Position numbers and translations under genes: made by a program
Notes under the pieces: generated by a model
Seen by the model: the letters and a program-made list of their open reading frames with translations, nothing else
What the model was told of the DNA's origin: nothing
The model's database searches: none
Part shown: positions 1 through 8,153 of the stretch, in pieces
Layout: every line of letters begins with the position of its first letter
How positions within the stretch are numbered: position 1 is the first letter of the stretch
Source: Aeromicrobium sp. Root344
GTDB taxonomy: Bacteria > Actinomycetota > Actinomycetes > Propionibacteriales > Nocardioidaceae
Direction: 5' to 3'
DNA length: 56,629 nucleotides
Assembly (NCBI RefSeq): GCF_001425755.1
Contig: NZ_LMDH01000001.1
Span: forward strand, 3,042,939-3,099,567

Positions 1-86
1 GTGTCGCCGACGGCCTTGAGCCATTGCGTGACTGTGCCCTCGGTGACGCTTTCGCCGAGAGCGGGAAGGGTGACAGACGTAGCCAT
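1..86 (-). CDS. sucB: 2-oxoglutarate/2-oxoacid dehydrogenase E2 component, N-terminus only (runs off window)
   Basis: Only the first 28 codons lie in the window. They read [20 protein letters not shown] and continue into a Trp-Leu-Lys stretch, the classic start of a lipoyl domain in the E2 acyltransferase of 2-oxoacid dehydrogenase complexes. The ATG at 86 has an AGAGGA ribosome site about 5 bases upstream. It follows lpd by 21 bases on the same strand, so E3 and E2 are probably co-transcribed. Whether the substrate is 2-oxoglutarate or pyruvate cannot be settled from 28 residues. Confidence 0.9.
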   Translation of the reverse strand, partial: MATSVTLPALGESVTEGTVTQWLKAVGD

Positions 87-107
87 GATGTCCTCTGGTT
101 CTCCGGG

Positions 108-1490
108 TCAGGCGTGTGAGTGGAGCGGTTTGCCGGCGAGTGCGAGTGCCGCCTCGCCGAGTGCTTCGTTCTGGGTGGGGTGGGCGTGGATGAACTGCGC
201 CACGTCCTCGGGGTAAGCCTCCCAGTTGACCATGAGGGACGCCTCTCCGACCTGCTCGCCGTAGCGGGCGCCGATCATGTGGACGCCCACGATGGGGCCG
301 TCCTTCTCGCGTACGAGCTTGACGCTGCCCGCAGTGCCGAGGATCTGGGACTTGCCGTTGCCGCCGAGGTTGTAGTCCTGGATCTCGACCTTGTCGTCGC
401 CGTACTTCTCGCGGGCCTGGGGCTCGGTGAGGCCGACCGAGGCGATCTCGGGGTCGCAGTAGGTCACGCGCGGGATGCCCGAGTCGATGACCGGCTGCGG
501 GTTGAGCCCGGCGATCTCCTCGGCGACGAAGATGCCGTGGGCGAAGCCGCGGTGCGCGAGCTGCAGGCCGGGCACGAGGTCACCGACCGCGAACACGCCG
601 TCGACGTTGGTGGCGAGGCGCTCGTTGGTGGGTACCCAGCCACGGTCGACCGTGATACCGGCCTCCTCGTAGCCCATGCCGGCGGAGTTGGGTCCGCGGC
701 CGACAGCGACGAGCACCAGGTCGGTGTCGATCGTCGTGCCGTCCTCGAGCGAGACGGTCACGCCGGTCTCGGTCTGCTCGACGCTGCTGAACTTGACGCC
801 GGTCTTGAAGTTGATCTTGCGCTTGCGGAACGCGCGCTCGAGCTGCTTGGACAGCGACGGGTCCTCGAGCGGGATCAGCGTCGGCAGGCCCTCGATGATC
901 GTGACGTCGGCGCCGAACGACTTCCAGACCGACGCGAACTCGACGCCGATGACGCTGCCGCCGATGATGACGACCTTGTCCGGCACTTCGCTCATCGTGA
1001 GCGCCTCGGAGCTCGTGATGACGCGGCCGCCGATGTCGAGGCCCAGCGTGCGAGAGACCGAGCCGGTGGCCAGCACGACGTTGGTGCCGGTGTAGCGCTC
1101 GCCGTTGACCTCGACGGTCTTGGGATCGACGAGCTTGCCCTCACCCTCGACGACCGTGATGCCGCCGGACTTGATGAGTCCCTGCAGGCCCTTGTAGAGA
1201 CGGTCGATGACACCGTCCTTGTAGGCGTTGACGGCCGGCATGTCGACGCCGTCGAACGTGGACTTGATGCCGTACTTGTCGCCTTCGCGGGACAGGTCGG
1301 CGACCTCGGCAGAGTGCAGCAACGCCTTGGTCGGGATGCAGCCGGTGTGCAGGCAGGTGCCGCCCAGCTTGCCCTTCTCGATCAGCGCGACGGACTTGCC
1401 GAGCTGGACCGCACGCAGCGCGCAGGCGTACCCGCCACTGCCGCCGCCGAGAATCACGATGTCGAAGTTGTTGCCGGCGACGTCCGCCAC
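108..1490 (-). CDS. lpdA: Dihydrolipoyl dehydrogenase (E3)
   Basis: A 460-residue flavoprotein that reoxidises the dihydrolipoyl arm of 2-oxoacid dehydrogenase complexes with NAD+. Visible features in order: N-terminal FAD Rossmann motif GGGSGGYACALRA, redox-active disulfide GGTCLHTGCIPTK, NAD-binding IIGGSVIGVEFA, second FAD motif FAVGDLVPGLQLAHRG, and the C-terminal catalytic HPTQNEALGEA His-Glu pair. The GTG at 1490 is chosen because GGGAGGA sits 5 bases upstream; an in-frame TTG 12 bases earlier would consume that ribosome site. Length matches the family. It is followed by sucB on the same strand. Confidence 0.97.
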   Translation of the reverse strand: MADVAGNNFDIVILGGGSGGYACALRAVQLGKSVALIEKGKLGGTCLHTGCIPTKALLHSAEVADLSREGDKYGIKSTFDGVDMPAVNAYKDGVIDRLYKGLQGLIKSGGITVVEGEGKLVDPKTVEVNGERYTGTNVVLATGSVSRTLGLDIGGRVITSSEALTMSEVPDKVVIIGGSVIGVEFASVWKSFGADVTIIEGLPTLIPLEDPSLSKQLERAFRKRKINFKTGVKFSSVEQTETGVTVSLEDGTTIDTDLVLVAVGRGPNSAGMGYEEAGITVDRGWVPTNERLATNVDGVFAVGDLVPGLQLAHRGFAHGIFVAEEIAGLNPQPVIDSGIPRVTYCDPEIASVGLTEPQAREKYGDDKVEIQDYNLGGNGKSQILGTAGSVKLVREKDGPIVGVHMIGARYGEQVGEASLMVNWEAYPEDVAQFIHAHPTQNEALGEAALALAGKPLHSHA

Positions 1491-1594
1491 GGTTCCTCCC
1501 AAGGATGTCGTTCGTCATCATCTTGTCACTTGCGGCAACCACGCTGCCACCGGGGTTGATCGGGGTATGCCCGACGATCGGGCACACTTGTCCC

Positions 1595-2170
1595 ATGGGA
1601 ATCTTCCGAGGCCGCAAGGCCAGGACGGACGGCGGCGCCGTGGTCTCGGACCGCAACGCGAGCCGTGCCGACCTCGACGCGTTGCGCGCCTTCGCCGAGT
1701 CACGCAGGGGCGTCGAGGCGTACGTCGAGCCCAAGACCTCCGTGACCCAGACGACGTTGCTGCTGGTCGCTTCGGACGGCGAGTCGATCCGCCGCAGGGT
1801 CGCGTCGGCGCAGGCCGCGTTCGAGTTCGCGCGCAAGAAGCTCAACATCCCGGTCTACGACGCCAACCTCGTGGGCATTCCGTCGCGCAAGCGTGACTAC
1901 GACCTGCGCAAGGCCAAGGGCGCCCCGACAGCACCGTCCGCCTCGTCCGCGCCGCAGCCGGCGAAGCAGACGCCCAAGGAGCTCGCCGCGATCATGACGC
2001 TCGAGTCGATCGCGGGAGTCGACCCGCTGCCCACCAACCCGTCGTTCGACGAGCTCATGCGGGTCTATCGCAAGGCGCGCAAGCAGGCGCATCCCGACCG
2101 GCTCAACGGCGAACGCACCAAGTGGGACACGGTCGAGGACGCCGCAAGGGCCCTCGGCCTGCCCGACTGA
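1595..2170 (+). CDS. Conserved hypothetical protein with C-terminal J-domain-like segment
   Basis: 191 residues from the ATG at 1595; an upstream in-frame start at 1505 would add a poorly coding-like 30-residue tail. Residues 1-20 are basic and 20-110 form a mixed alpha/beta region containing TTLLLVASDGESIRRRV. A Pro/Ala/Ser linker follows. The last 45 residues (SFDELMRVYRKARKQAHPDR then a predicted helix) resemble helices II-III of a DnaJ J-domain, including the HPD tripeptide. No zinc-finger or substrate-binding DnaJ region is present. A CACACT hexamer lies 6 bases before the ATG and may be a -10 box for leaderless transcription. Function unknown; the J-like reading is my inference. Confidence 0.75.
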   Translation: MGIFRGRKARTDGGAVVSDRNASRADLDALRAFAESRRGVEAYVEPKTSVTQTTLLLVASDGESIRRRVASAQAAFEFARKKLNIPVYDANLVGIPSRKRDYDLRKAKGAPTAPSASSAPQPAKQTPKELAAIMTLESIAGVDPLPTNPSFDELMRVYRKARKQAHPDRLNGERTKWDTVEDAARALGLPD

Positions 2171-2188
2171 CCTGACACACTGCTCGTC

Positions 2189-2539
2189 ATGGCAGAGCGT
2201 TTCGACACCGTCGACGAGTACATCGCCTCGTTCCCCGCGGACGTGCAGGCCATCCTCGAGGACGTGCGCACGACGATCCGGAACGCCGTGCCGGGATCAG
2301 GCGAGACGATCCGCTACCAGATGCCGTGCGTCACCCTGGGCGACCGCTACCTGGTGCACTACGCAGGCTGGTCCAAGCACATCGGCCTCTATCCCGTCCC
2401 GGTCGCGGACGACGACCTGGAGGCGGAGATCGCACCGCTGCGCTCCGACAAGGACACCGTCAAGCTCATGTACGACCGACCCGTGCCGCACGACCTGCTG
2501 AGCCGGATCGCGCAGTTCATCGCCACCAAGCGAGCCTGA
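2189..2539 (+). CDS. DUF1801 / YdhG-like small protein
   Basis: 116 residues with the DUF1801 signature: an N-terminal helix ending in LEDVRTTIRN, the core ETIRYQMPCVTLGDRYLVHYAGWSKHIGLYP (given here in part: GETIRYQMP and KHIGLYPVP), and a C-terminal K-rich helix. These small alpha/beta proteins are annotated as iron chaperone-like or of unknown function. ATG at 2189 is preceded by CACACT and seven bases, a C-first variant of the leaderless promoter layout seen across this window. The gene is convergent with the serine hydrolase, separated by a long inverted repeat. Confidence 0.85.
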   Translation: MAERFDTVDEYIASFPADVQAILEDVRTTIRNAVPGSGETIRYQMPCVTLGDRYLVHYAGWSKHIGLYPVPVADDDLEAEIAPLRSDKDTVKLMYDRPVPHDLLSRIAQFIATKRA

Positions 2540-2543
2540 CCCG

Positions 2544-2608
2544 CCGAGATTTGGATCGAGCTGCACCACGATTCGACCGACGGTGGTGCAGCTCGATCCA
2601 CATCTCGG
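2544..2608. repeat. Near-perfect 26-bp inverted repeat (13-base loop) between convergent genes
   Basis: Left arm 2544-2569 and right arm 2583-2608 are reverse complements with one mismatch; each contains the core GGATCGAGCTGCACCAC or its complement. The loop is 2570-2582. It fills the 76-base gap between two convergent stop codons, so it could act as a bidirectional terminator without a T-tract, or be a copy of a dispersed palindromic element. Confidence 0.85.
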
Positions 2609-2615
2609 GGCCGAG

Positions 2616-3968
2616 TCAGTGCCAGCCGGCGGGATCGATGCCGCCGGGGATCTCGGCTCCGGGGTCGTAGGGCGTACGGGTGAACACGAACGACGCCAGC
2701 ACCAGGCGGATCGCGTGGCCGGACGCATCACGCTCCACAATCAGCGGCTCACCGGTGTAGTAGCCGTCGAGGCCGATCCACCCGTCGCCACCGGGCTTGA
2801 ACCGGGCCCCGCGCCCCTCCCCGGGCGTGCCGAGCCGGAGCTGGCCGTCGGGCGCGAGGGTCAGCCGGAACTCGTACGTCCCCCAGAACCACGGACCCAC
2901 GAGGTCGAGGCTCGACTGCTGGGTGGCATCTGCGGTCCACGGCTTCGGCGGCACCGGTTCCTTCTCGGCGAACAGGCTGAGCAGCTCCGTCGTCGCCTTG
3001 CCGAGGCCGCTCGTGGCATTCGTCATCAGCACGATGCCGTCGCCGGACTCGACGTCGACGCGCAGATCGGCGAGGAAGCCCGGCATCGATCCGCCATGGC
3101 CGGCGTAGCGGCGACCCTCGACGTTCCAGGTCTGCCAGCCGAGGCCGTGGGCTCCGGTCCACGGAGCGCCGGCGACATCGTTGACGGCGATGGGCCGCAG
3201 CATCTCCTTGAGCGTCTCCGGCTTCAGGACGTCTCCGGTCCGGCCGCCGAGGAACGCGGCCCAACGAGCGAGGTCCTCCACCGTCGACCACAGCTGGCCC
3301 GCGGGAGCCATCGAGACGGCATCGTGCTCCGGTTCGACGTGCACGAGGTCGGCGAGCGGATGCACGGCCAGACCCGGCGCTGCGGGCGAGACGGGGCGCG
3401 TGGTCGTACGCGTCATGCCGAGGGGCTCCAGCAGGCCGGCACGTACGGCGTCCTGCCACGGCTGGTCGCGCAACCGGGCCACCAGCTCACCCAGCACCGC
3501 GTAGCCGACGTTGGAGTAGTGGAAGCCCGTGCCGGGAGTCGCGCGCAGCCGGGTGCCGGACGCCAGCAGCGCATCCCAGGAGTCACCCGGGGTGCGCTCC
3601 CACCACTCGCCGTCGGTCTCGGCCTGCAGGCCGGACGTGTGGGTCAGGAGCTGCGCGATCGTCACCTGCGCGATCGGCACCTCAGGCAGGTGCGTGCCGA
3701 TCGAGTCGCCGAGGTCGAGGCGACCCTCGTCGCGCAGGCGCATGACCTCGACCGCGACGAATGTCTTGGAGATCGAGCCGATCCGATACTGCGTGTCGGT
3801 CGTCGACGCGGGTCCGCCTGGGCGGCCGTCGAGGGTGCCGACGGCATCGGACCACACGATGACCCCGTCCCGCACGATGCCCGCGGCGATCGACGGGAGG
3901 CGTTGCTTCGACTGCTCGAGGGCGAGCCGTTGCGACAGCGCCCGCGTCGTCGACGGATCGATCGTCAT
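2616..3968 (-). CDS. Beta-lactamase-fold serine hydrolase (class C/DD-peptidase superfamily)
   Basis: 450 residues from the ATG at 3968. The penicillin-binding fold is supported by S65-I-S-K68 in IGSISKTF, Y151-S-N153 in HYSNVGYA, and a late GHGGSMPGF motif standing in for the KTG/HSG triad. Family members are esterases, D-aminopeptidases or beta-lactamase-like hydrolases; substrate is not predictable. No signal peptide is visible, so the protein is probably cytoplasmic. A C-terminal beta-rich extension (about residues 345-450) follows the catalytic domain. Its start overlaps the pepA stop by four bases (ATGA), so it is translationally coupled to the aminopeptidase and a peptide-processing role is plausible. 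Confidence 0.9.
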   Translation of the reverse strand: MTIDPSTTRALSQRLALEQSKQRLPSIAAGIVRDGVIVWSDAVGTLDGRPGGPASTTDTQYRIGSISKTFVAVEVMRLRDEGRLDLGDSIGTHLPEVPIAQVTIAQLLTHTSGLQAETDGEWWERTPGDSWDALLASGTRLRATPGTGFHYSNVGYAVLGELVARLRDQPWQDAVRAGLLEPLGMTRTTTRPVSPAAPGLAVHPLADLVHVEPEHDAVSMAPAGQLWSTVEDLARWAAFLGGRTGDVLKPETLKEMLRPIAVNDVAGAPWTGAHGLGWQTWNVEGRRYAGHGGSMPGFLADLRVDVESGDGIVLMTNATSGLGKATTELLSLFAEKEPVPPKPWTADATQQSSLDLVGPWFWGTYEFRLTLAPDGQLRLGTPGEGRGARFKPGGDGWIGLDGYYTGEPLIVERDASGHAIRLVLASFVFTRTPYDPGAEIPGGIDPAGWH

Positions 3969-5413
3969 CGAGCCTCGGCCAGCTCCGTCGCGAGTCGGAC
4001 GAGCGTACGTACGCCGACACCCGTGCCACCGACGGGTGTGTAGTCCACGGCTCCGCCTTCGTTGAACGACGGCCCGGCGATGTCGAGGTGTGCCCACGGG
4101 ATGTCGTTGACGAACTCCCGCAGGAACGCCGCCGCGAACAGCGCGCCGCCGTACGGCTTGGGGTTGTGCTGGCGCAGGTCGGCGAGGCTCGACGAGGTGA
4201 CCTTGCCCTTCATCTCCTCGGTAATCGGCAGTGGCCACATCGACTCGCCCGCGGCCTTCGATGCCGCGAAGACCTGGTCGCTGAAGTCCTCGTCGTTGCC
4301 GAGGATGCCGCTCGTGAGCTCGCCGAGCGCCACCATGCAGGCGCCGGTCAGGGTCGCGACATCGACGATGCGGTCGGCCTTGGACTCGGCGGCGAGAGCC
4401 AGCCCATCGGCGAGCACGAGCCGGCCCTCGGCGTCGGTGTTGTGCACCTCGACCGTGGCTCCGCTGCGCATCGTCAGCACGTCACCGGGACGGGTCGCGC
4501 CGCCGCTCGGCATGTTCTCTGCGATGCAGGCGTACGCGGTGACCTTGATCGGCAGGCCGAGGCGGGCGATCGCGACGGTCGCCGCTGCGATCGCGGCTGC
4601 ACCCGCCATGTCGAGCTTCATGGTCTGCATCGACGCGCCGGGCTTGATCGAGAGTCCGCCCGAGTCGAACGTGATGCCCTTGCCGACGAGAGCGAGGTGG
4701 GTCACGGCGTTGGCCGGTGCGTACGTCAGCGTCACCAGGCGCGGCGGGCTGTCGGAGCCCTGTCCGACGCCGAGGATGCCGCCGCAGCGCTCCTTGGCCA
4801 GCCGCTTCTCGTCCCACACGCTGACCTTGACGTCGGTGCCGGCATGCGCCGTGATCGCCTCGGCGAAGTCAGCCGGCCTCAGGTCCCCGGGAGGGGCGTT
4901 GACCCAGTCGCGGGCGACGTTGACGGCTGCCGTGACGGTGGCGGCGCGCTCGACGGCCTTGGTCGCGGTGGTCTGGCGCGCGAACGGGCTCAGGATGACG
5001 GCGCTCTTGAGCTTGGGCTTCTTGGCGTCGCCCTTCTTCTTGGTCTTGTAGGTGTCGTAGGAGTACGACCCGAGATGAGCGCCCTCGGCGATGGCCTCGA
5101 CCTCGTCGACTCCGGCCGGGTGCAGCGCGATCGCGACGATCGTGGCGTTCTTGGCGGCGCGTATGCCCCGCGCGGTGGCCCGGCGGAGGTCCTCGGCGGT
5201 CGGCTCCTCGGGCAGCGCGACGGCGACGATCAGTGGCGCCTTCGCCGCGTCGCCGGCAGGGAACGTGACCGTCTGCCCCTTCTCGCCCGTGAAGCCCAGC
5301 AGGTCCAGCGTCGCGGCCAGGTCGCCCTTGTCGTCGTCGCCTCGGATCCCGAGGATCAGGGCGTCGGCGCGCGCGGTGGTCGGCTTGGCGGTGCTGAGGG
5401 TCACGGAAAGCAT
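3965..5413 (-). CDS. pepA: Leucyl aminopeptidase (M17 family)
   Basis: 482-residue two-domain M17 aminopeptidase that removes N-terminal residues from peptides. The C-terminal catalytic domain shows [15 protein letters not shown] (metal/active Lys and Asp), the [10 protein letters not shown] loop, and [14 protein letters not shown] with metal ligands and the catalytic Arg. The N-terminal domain is a variable alpha/beta module with a Lys-rich loop ([12 protein letters not shown]). ATG 5413 is set by TAGAGT at 5421-5426 seven bases upstream, implying a leaderless mRNA; this excludes the longer upstream frame. Overlaps the downstream hydrolase by 4 bases and is divergent from gcvT. Confidence 0.96.
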   Translation of the reverse strand: MLSVTLSTAKPTTARADALILGIRGDDDKGDLAATLDLLGFTGEKGQTVTFPAGDAAKAPLIVAVALPEEPTAEDLRRATARGIRAAKNATIVAIALHPAGVDEVEAIAEGAHLGSYSYDTYKTKKKGDAKKPKLKSAVILSPFARQTTATKAVERAATVTAAVNVARDWVNAPPGDLRPADFAEAITAHAGTDVKVSVWDEKRLAKERCGGILGVGQGSDSPPRLVTLTYAPANAVTHLALVGKGITFDSGGLSIKPGASMQTMKLDMAGAAAIAAATVAIARLGLPIKVTAYACIAENMPSGGATRPGDVLTMRSGATVEVHNTDAEGRLVLADGLALAAESKADRIVDVATLTGACMVALGELTSGILGNDEDFSDQVFAASKAAGESMWPLPITEEMKGKVTSSSLADLRQHNPKPYGGALFAAAFLREFVNDIPWAHLDIAGPSFNEGGAVDYTPVGGTGVGVRTLVRLATELAEAR

Positions 5414-5420
5414 GTCCGCC

Positions 5421-5475
5421 ACTCTAGGGTCGGCAGCCACACCCGCGCGAGGGCCCCACACGCGTGCTTTAGGTT
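5421..5475. promoter_or_regulatory. Divergent leaderless promoters of pepA (minus) and gcvT (plus)
   Basis: On the minus strand TAGAGT (5421-5426) sits 7 bases before the pepA ATG. On the plus strand TAGGTT (5470-5475) sits 7 bases before the gcvT ATG at 5483. Neither start has a Shine-Dalgarno sequence. No glycine riboswitch fits in this short gap. Confidence 0.65.
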
Positions 5476-5482
5476 GACTGCC

Positions 5483-6583
5483 ATGGATCTGCTGCATTCG
5501 CCGTTGCACGACCGCCACATCGCCCTGGGCGCCAAGCTCGCCGAGTTCGGCGGCTGGGACATGCCGCTCGAGTACGCCGGCGGTGGTGTACTCGCCGAGC
5601 ACAAGGCCGTACGCGAGGCGGTCGGCCTGTTCGACGTCAGCCACCTGGGCAAGGCGCTGGTACGCGGCACGGGCGCCGCCGACTTCGTCAACCAGTGCCT
5701 GACCAACGACCTCGGACGCATCGAGACCGGCAAGGCGCAGTACACGCTGTGCTGTGACGAGGACGGTGGCACGGTCGATGACCTCATCGCCTACCTGCGC
5801 AGCGACTTCGAGGTGTTCCTGATCCCCAACGCGGCCAACACGGCGGCCGTCGTCGCCCGCTTGCAGGCTGCGGCACCCGAGGGCATCGAGGTGACGGACC
5901 AGCACCGTGACTACGCCGTCCTCGCGATCCAGGGTCCGCTGAGCGACGAGGTGCTGACCTCCCTCGACCTGCCCGTCGACCACGAGTACATGTCGTTCGC
6001 CGACGCGACGATCGCCGGCCAGGACATCACGGTGTGCCGCACGGGCTACACCGGCGAGCGCGGGTACGAGCTGGTCGTCCCGTCGGCCTCGGCCGGCGAG
6101 GTGTGGGACGCCGTCATGGCGGCGGGGGAGCCGTACGGCATCCGCGCCTGCGGCCTCGGCGCGCGCGACACCCTGCGTACGGAGATGGGTTACCCGCTGC
6201 ACGGGCACGAGCTGTCTCCCGAGATCAGCCCGGTCATGGCACGGGCCGGCTGGGCCGTGGGCTGGAACAAGCCGGCGTTCTGGGGCAAGGACGTGCTCGA
6301 GCGGCAGCGCGCGGAGAAGACCGTGCGTACGCTGCGCGGCCTGCTTGCGCAGGGTCGGGGCATCCCGCGTCCGGGCATGAAGGTCCAGGACGAGGCCGGC
6401 GGCGAGCTCGGCGAGATCACCTCCGGCACGTTCTCACCCACGCTGCGTCAGGGCATCGCACTGGCGTTGCTCGAGCCTTCGGTGGCTGACGGTGCGACGG
6501 TGATCGTCGACGTGCGCGGCCGCTCGGAGGCGTTCACGGTGACCAAGCCGCCATTCGTACAACCGTCGACCAAGGAGGCGTGA
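5483..6583 (+). CDS. gcvT: Glycine cleavage system T protein (aminomethyltransferase)
   Basis: 366 residues. Transfers the aminomethyl-derived methylene from H protein lipoate to tetrahydrofolate and releases ammonia. Starts [20 protein letters not shown], with [25 protein letters not shown], the folate-site [12 protein letters not shown], and [20 protein letters not shown] characteristic of GcvT rather than sarcosine oxidase-like YgfZ. A C-terminal barrel domain follows. TAGGTT seven bases before the ATG implies leaderless transcription. The other glycine-cleavage genes (gcvP, gcvH) are not in the window. Confidence 0.95.
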   Translation: MDLLHSPLHDRHIALGAKLAEFGGWDMPLEYAGGGVLAEHKAVREAVGLFDVSHLGKALVRGTGAADFVNQCLTNDLGRIETGKAQYTLCCDEDGGTVDDLIAYLRSDFEVFLIPNAANTAAVVARLQAAAPEGIEVTDQHRDYAVLAIQGPLSDEVLTSLDLPVDHEYMSFADATIAGQDITVCRTGYTGERGYELVVPSASAGEVWDAVMAAGEPYGIRACGLGARDTLRTEMGYPLHGHELSPEISPVMARAGWAVGWNKPAFWGKDVLERQRAEKTVRTLRGLLAQGRGIPRPGMKVQDEAGGELGEITSGTFSPTLRQGIALALLEPSVADGATVIVDVRGRSEAFTVTKPPFVQPSTKEA

Positions 6584-6585
6584 GC

Positions 6586-6789
6586 ATGGGCTGGACATGG
6601 ACGCTGGAGGACTCGCTCGGCGAGGTCAAGGGCCGCTCGGAGGAGTTCGAGAGCCGCGGCGACGCGGAGTCGTGGGTCGGCGAGGAGTTCGGCGCGCTGC
6701 TGGAGCAGGGGATCGACCAGGTGCGCCTGTTCGACGACGAGACCGAGGTCTACGGCCCCATGTCCCTCCACGCCTCGACCGAGTCGTAG
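6586..6789 (+). CDS. Small acidic hypothetical protein downstream of gcvT
   Basis: 67 residues, rich in Glu/Asp, with several Trp (GWTWTLED, ESWVGEEF) and no membrane segment. AAGGAGG (6572-6578) ends 7 bases before the ATG at 6586, so this ATG is preferred over the GTG at 6580, which overlaps the gcvT stop. Coupling to gcvT suggests co-expression, but I recognise no domain. Similar short acidic ORFs follow pepA/gcvT in related actinobacteria as far as I recall; function unknown. Confidence 0.75.
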   Translation: MGWTWTLEDSLGEVKGRSEEFESRGDAESWVGEEFGALLEQGIDQVRLFDDETEVYGPMSLHASTES

Positions 6790-6800
6790 ACCGAGCGTCA

Positions 6801-6835
6801 TTGAGCCTGTCGAAACGTCCTTTCGACAAGCTCAA
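6801..6835. repeat. 15-bp inverted repeat of the TTGAGCxTGTCGAAA type, probable bidirectional terminator
   Basis: TTGAGCCTGTCGAAA (6801-6815) and TTTCGACAAGCTCAA (6821-6835) pair with one mismatch around a 5-base loop. It lies between two convergent genes. I recognise the TTGAGCTTGTCGAAA core as a recurrent intergenic palindrome of high-GC actinobacteria. Confidence 0.8.
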
Positions 6836-6848
6836 GGACCGGGTTGGC

Positions 6849-7397
6849 TCAGTAGCGCTGGGCCAGCGGGTCGCCGCGCTTGACCTGCGGCTTCGGCAGC
6901 CGGAACCGGCGCAGCTGCGTGCTGCGCAGCACCGCGTACGCGACCGAACCACGGGTCTCGTCGGCTGAGAAGCGCTGCTTGAGCTGCTTCCTGAGGCCGC
7001 GGACGAGGATGAACTCGTCGATGATCGTGCCGAAGATGATGATCGGGTAGAGCAGGAACGTGGCGGCGGCACCCCACTGCGCACCGTTGCCGACAACGCT
7101 GACGATCAGCACCAACGCCAGGAACGGCAGCAGGAACTCCGCGAAGTTCCAACGGCGGTCGACGTAGTCACGGCAGAACTTGCGGACGGGGCCGCGCTCG
7201 CGCAGCGGCAGGTACTTCTCGTCGCCGGTCTTGAGCGCCTCGCGCTGCTTGAGCCGGATCTCCTCGCGGGCGGCCCGTTCGCGCTTGGACTGCTCCTTGC
7301 GGGAGACAGGGACCTTCATCTGCTTCTTGCGTGCTGCTTCGGCCTCTTTGCGCGTCGGTGTGCGACGCCCCTTGCCGGCCTCTGTCTCGTCTACCAC
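6849..7397 (-). CDS. DUF3043 family membrane protein
   Basis: 182 residues. The N-terminal third is strongly basic and charged (TPTRKEAEAARKKQMKVPVS, then many Lys/Arg/Glu). Two adjacent membrane helices follow (FAEFLLPFLALVLIVSVVG and AATFLLYPIIIFGTIIDEFI). The tail is basic (LRKQLKQRF). This arrangement matches the actinobacterial DUF3043 family, whose function is unknown. GTG 7397 is chosen because TAGGGT (7405-7410, minus strand) lies seven bases upstream; longer frames would read through the divergent pspA gene. Confidence 0.88.
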   Translation of the reverse strand: MVDETEAGKGRRTPTRKEAEAARKKQMKVPVSRKEQSKRERAAREEIRLKQREALKTGDEKYLPLRERGPVRKFCRDYVDRRWNFAEFLLPFLALVLIVSVVGNGAQWGAAATFLLYPIIIFGTIIDEFILVRGLRKQLKQRFSADETRGSVAYAVLRSTQLRRFRLPKPQVKRGDPLAQRY

Positions 7398-7427
7398 CCG
7401 CGCAACCCTACCCGTACGCTCGTAGGC
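7398..7427. promoter_or_regulatory. 30-bp divergent leaderless promoter between DUF3043 gene and pspA
   Basis: Minus strand -10 TAGGGT 7405-7410 and plus strand -10 TACGCT 7415-7420 are 4 bases apart, each seven bases from its start codon. All control DNA for both genes must lie inside or overlap the neighbouring coding region. Confidence 0.65.
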
Positions 7428-8153
7428 ATGAGCATCGGCAAGCGCATCGCCCGGATCTTCCGTTCGCGGCGATTTGGAGGCGACGATGTCGAGCACCTCA
7501 AGGACAAGCTCGACGAGACCTACCGCGCCCAGACGGCGATGCTCCAGCAGGTACGCCGCGGGGTCGCGGACGTCGCGACGAGCCGCAAACGCGTCGAGAT
7601 CCAGCTCGCCGCCCTCGACCAGCAGGCCGCGCAGCTCGATGACGAGGCACGGCAGGCCGTGGCACACGGCAACGACGACGAGGCCCGCGCGATCCTGACC
7701 CGCAAGGTGACGCTCGAGAAGGCCGCAGCGGACCTCAAGGCGCGGCACGCCGACCTGCAGGGCGAGGAGGCCAAGCTCGAGGCGACGGAGCTCAAGGTCG
7801 CGCAGGAGGTCGAGGAGTTCCGCATCCGCAAGGACACCCTGACGGCTCGGCACACGGCCGCGGCAGCCCGCGCCGAGATCAACAGCGCGACCCGCGGCAT
7901 CAACTCTTCCGTGAGCGATGTCGGCCAGGCGGTCGAGTCCGCCGAGCGGCGCACGCGCGAGCTCGAGGCCAAGGCCGACGCGGTCGACGAGCTCGTCGCC
8001 GACGGCATCATCAGCAAGCCGGGAGAGAGCGCCGACGAGGCGCAGCGCCGGCAGTTCGACACGGCGCTCGACAGCGCCGAGGTCGACCGGCAGCTCGAGC
8101 AGATCTCCACACCCAGGAAGGACGACGATGGCTCGGACCCGATTCAGAGGTGA
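7428..8153 (+). CDS. pspA: PspA/IM30 (ESCRT-III-like) membrane stress protein
   Basis: 241 residues, almost entirely predicted coiled coil between residues 25 and 190, with an amphipathic N-terminus (SIGKRIARIFRSR) that would dock on membranes. The pattern of Gln/Ala/Glu-rich helices and length fit PspA/Vipp1, which assembles on damaged inner membrane. It heads an operon with htpX (26-base overlap) and pspAB, a recognised actinobacterial arrangement coupling membrane repair to membrane protein quality control. TACGCT seven bases upstream of the ATG indicates a leaderless transcript. Confidence 0.9.
   Translation: MSIGKRIARIFRSRRFGGDDVEHLKDKLDETYRAQTAMLQQVRRGVADVATSRKRVEIQLAALDQQAAQLDDEARQAVAHGNDDEARAILTRKVTLEKAAADLKARHADLQGEEAKLEATELKVAQEVEEFRIRKDTLTARHTAAAARAEINSATRGINSSVSDVGQAVESAERRTRELEAKADAVDELVADGIISKPGESADEAQRRQFDTALDSAEVDRQLEQISTPRKDDDGSDPIQR

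Noticed and set aside
120..1559. 479-residue open frame opposite lpdA
   Set aside because: Antisense shadow of lpdA. High GC at third codon positions removes stops from the opposite strand; composition is repetitive Val/Asp/Leu/Arg with no motif.
5414..5482. Glycine riboswitch ahead of gcvT
   Set aside because: The gap is only 69 bases and the gcvT -10 box lies seven bases before its ATG, so no leader exists.
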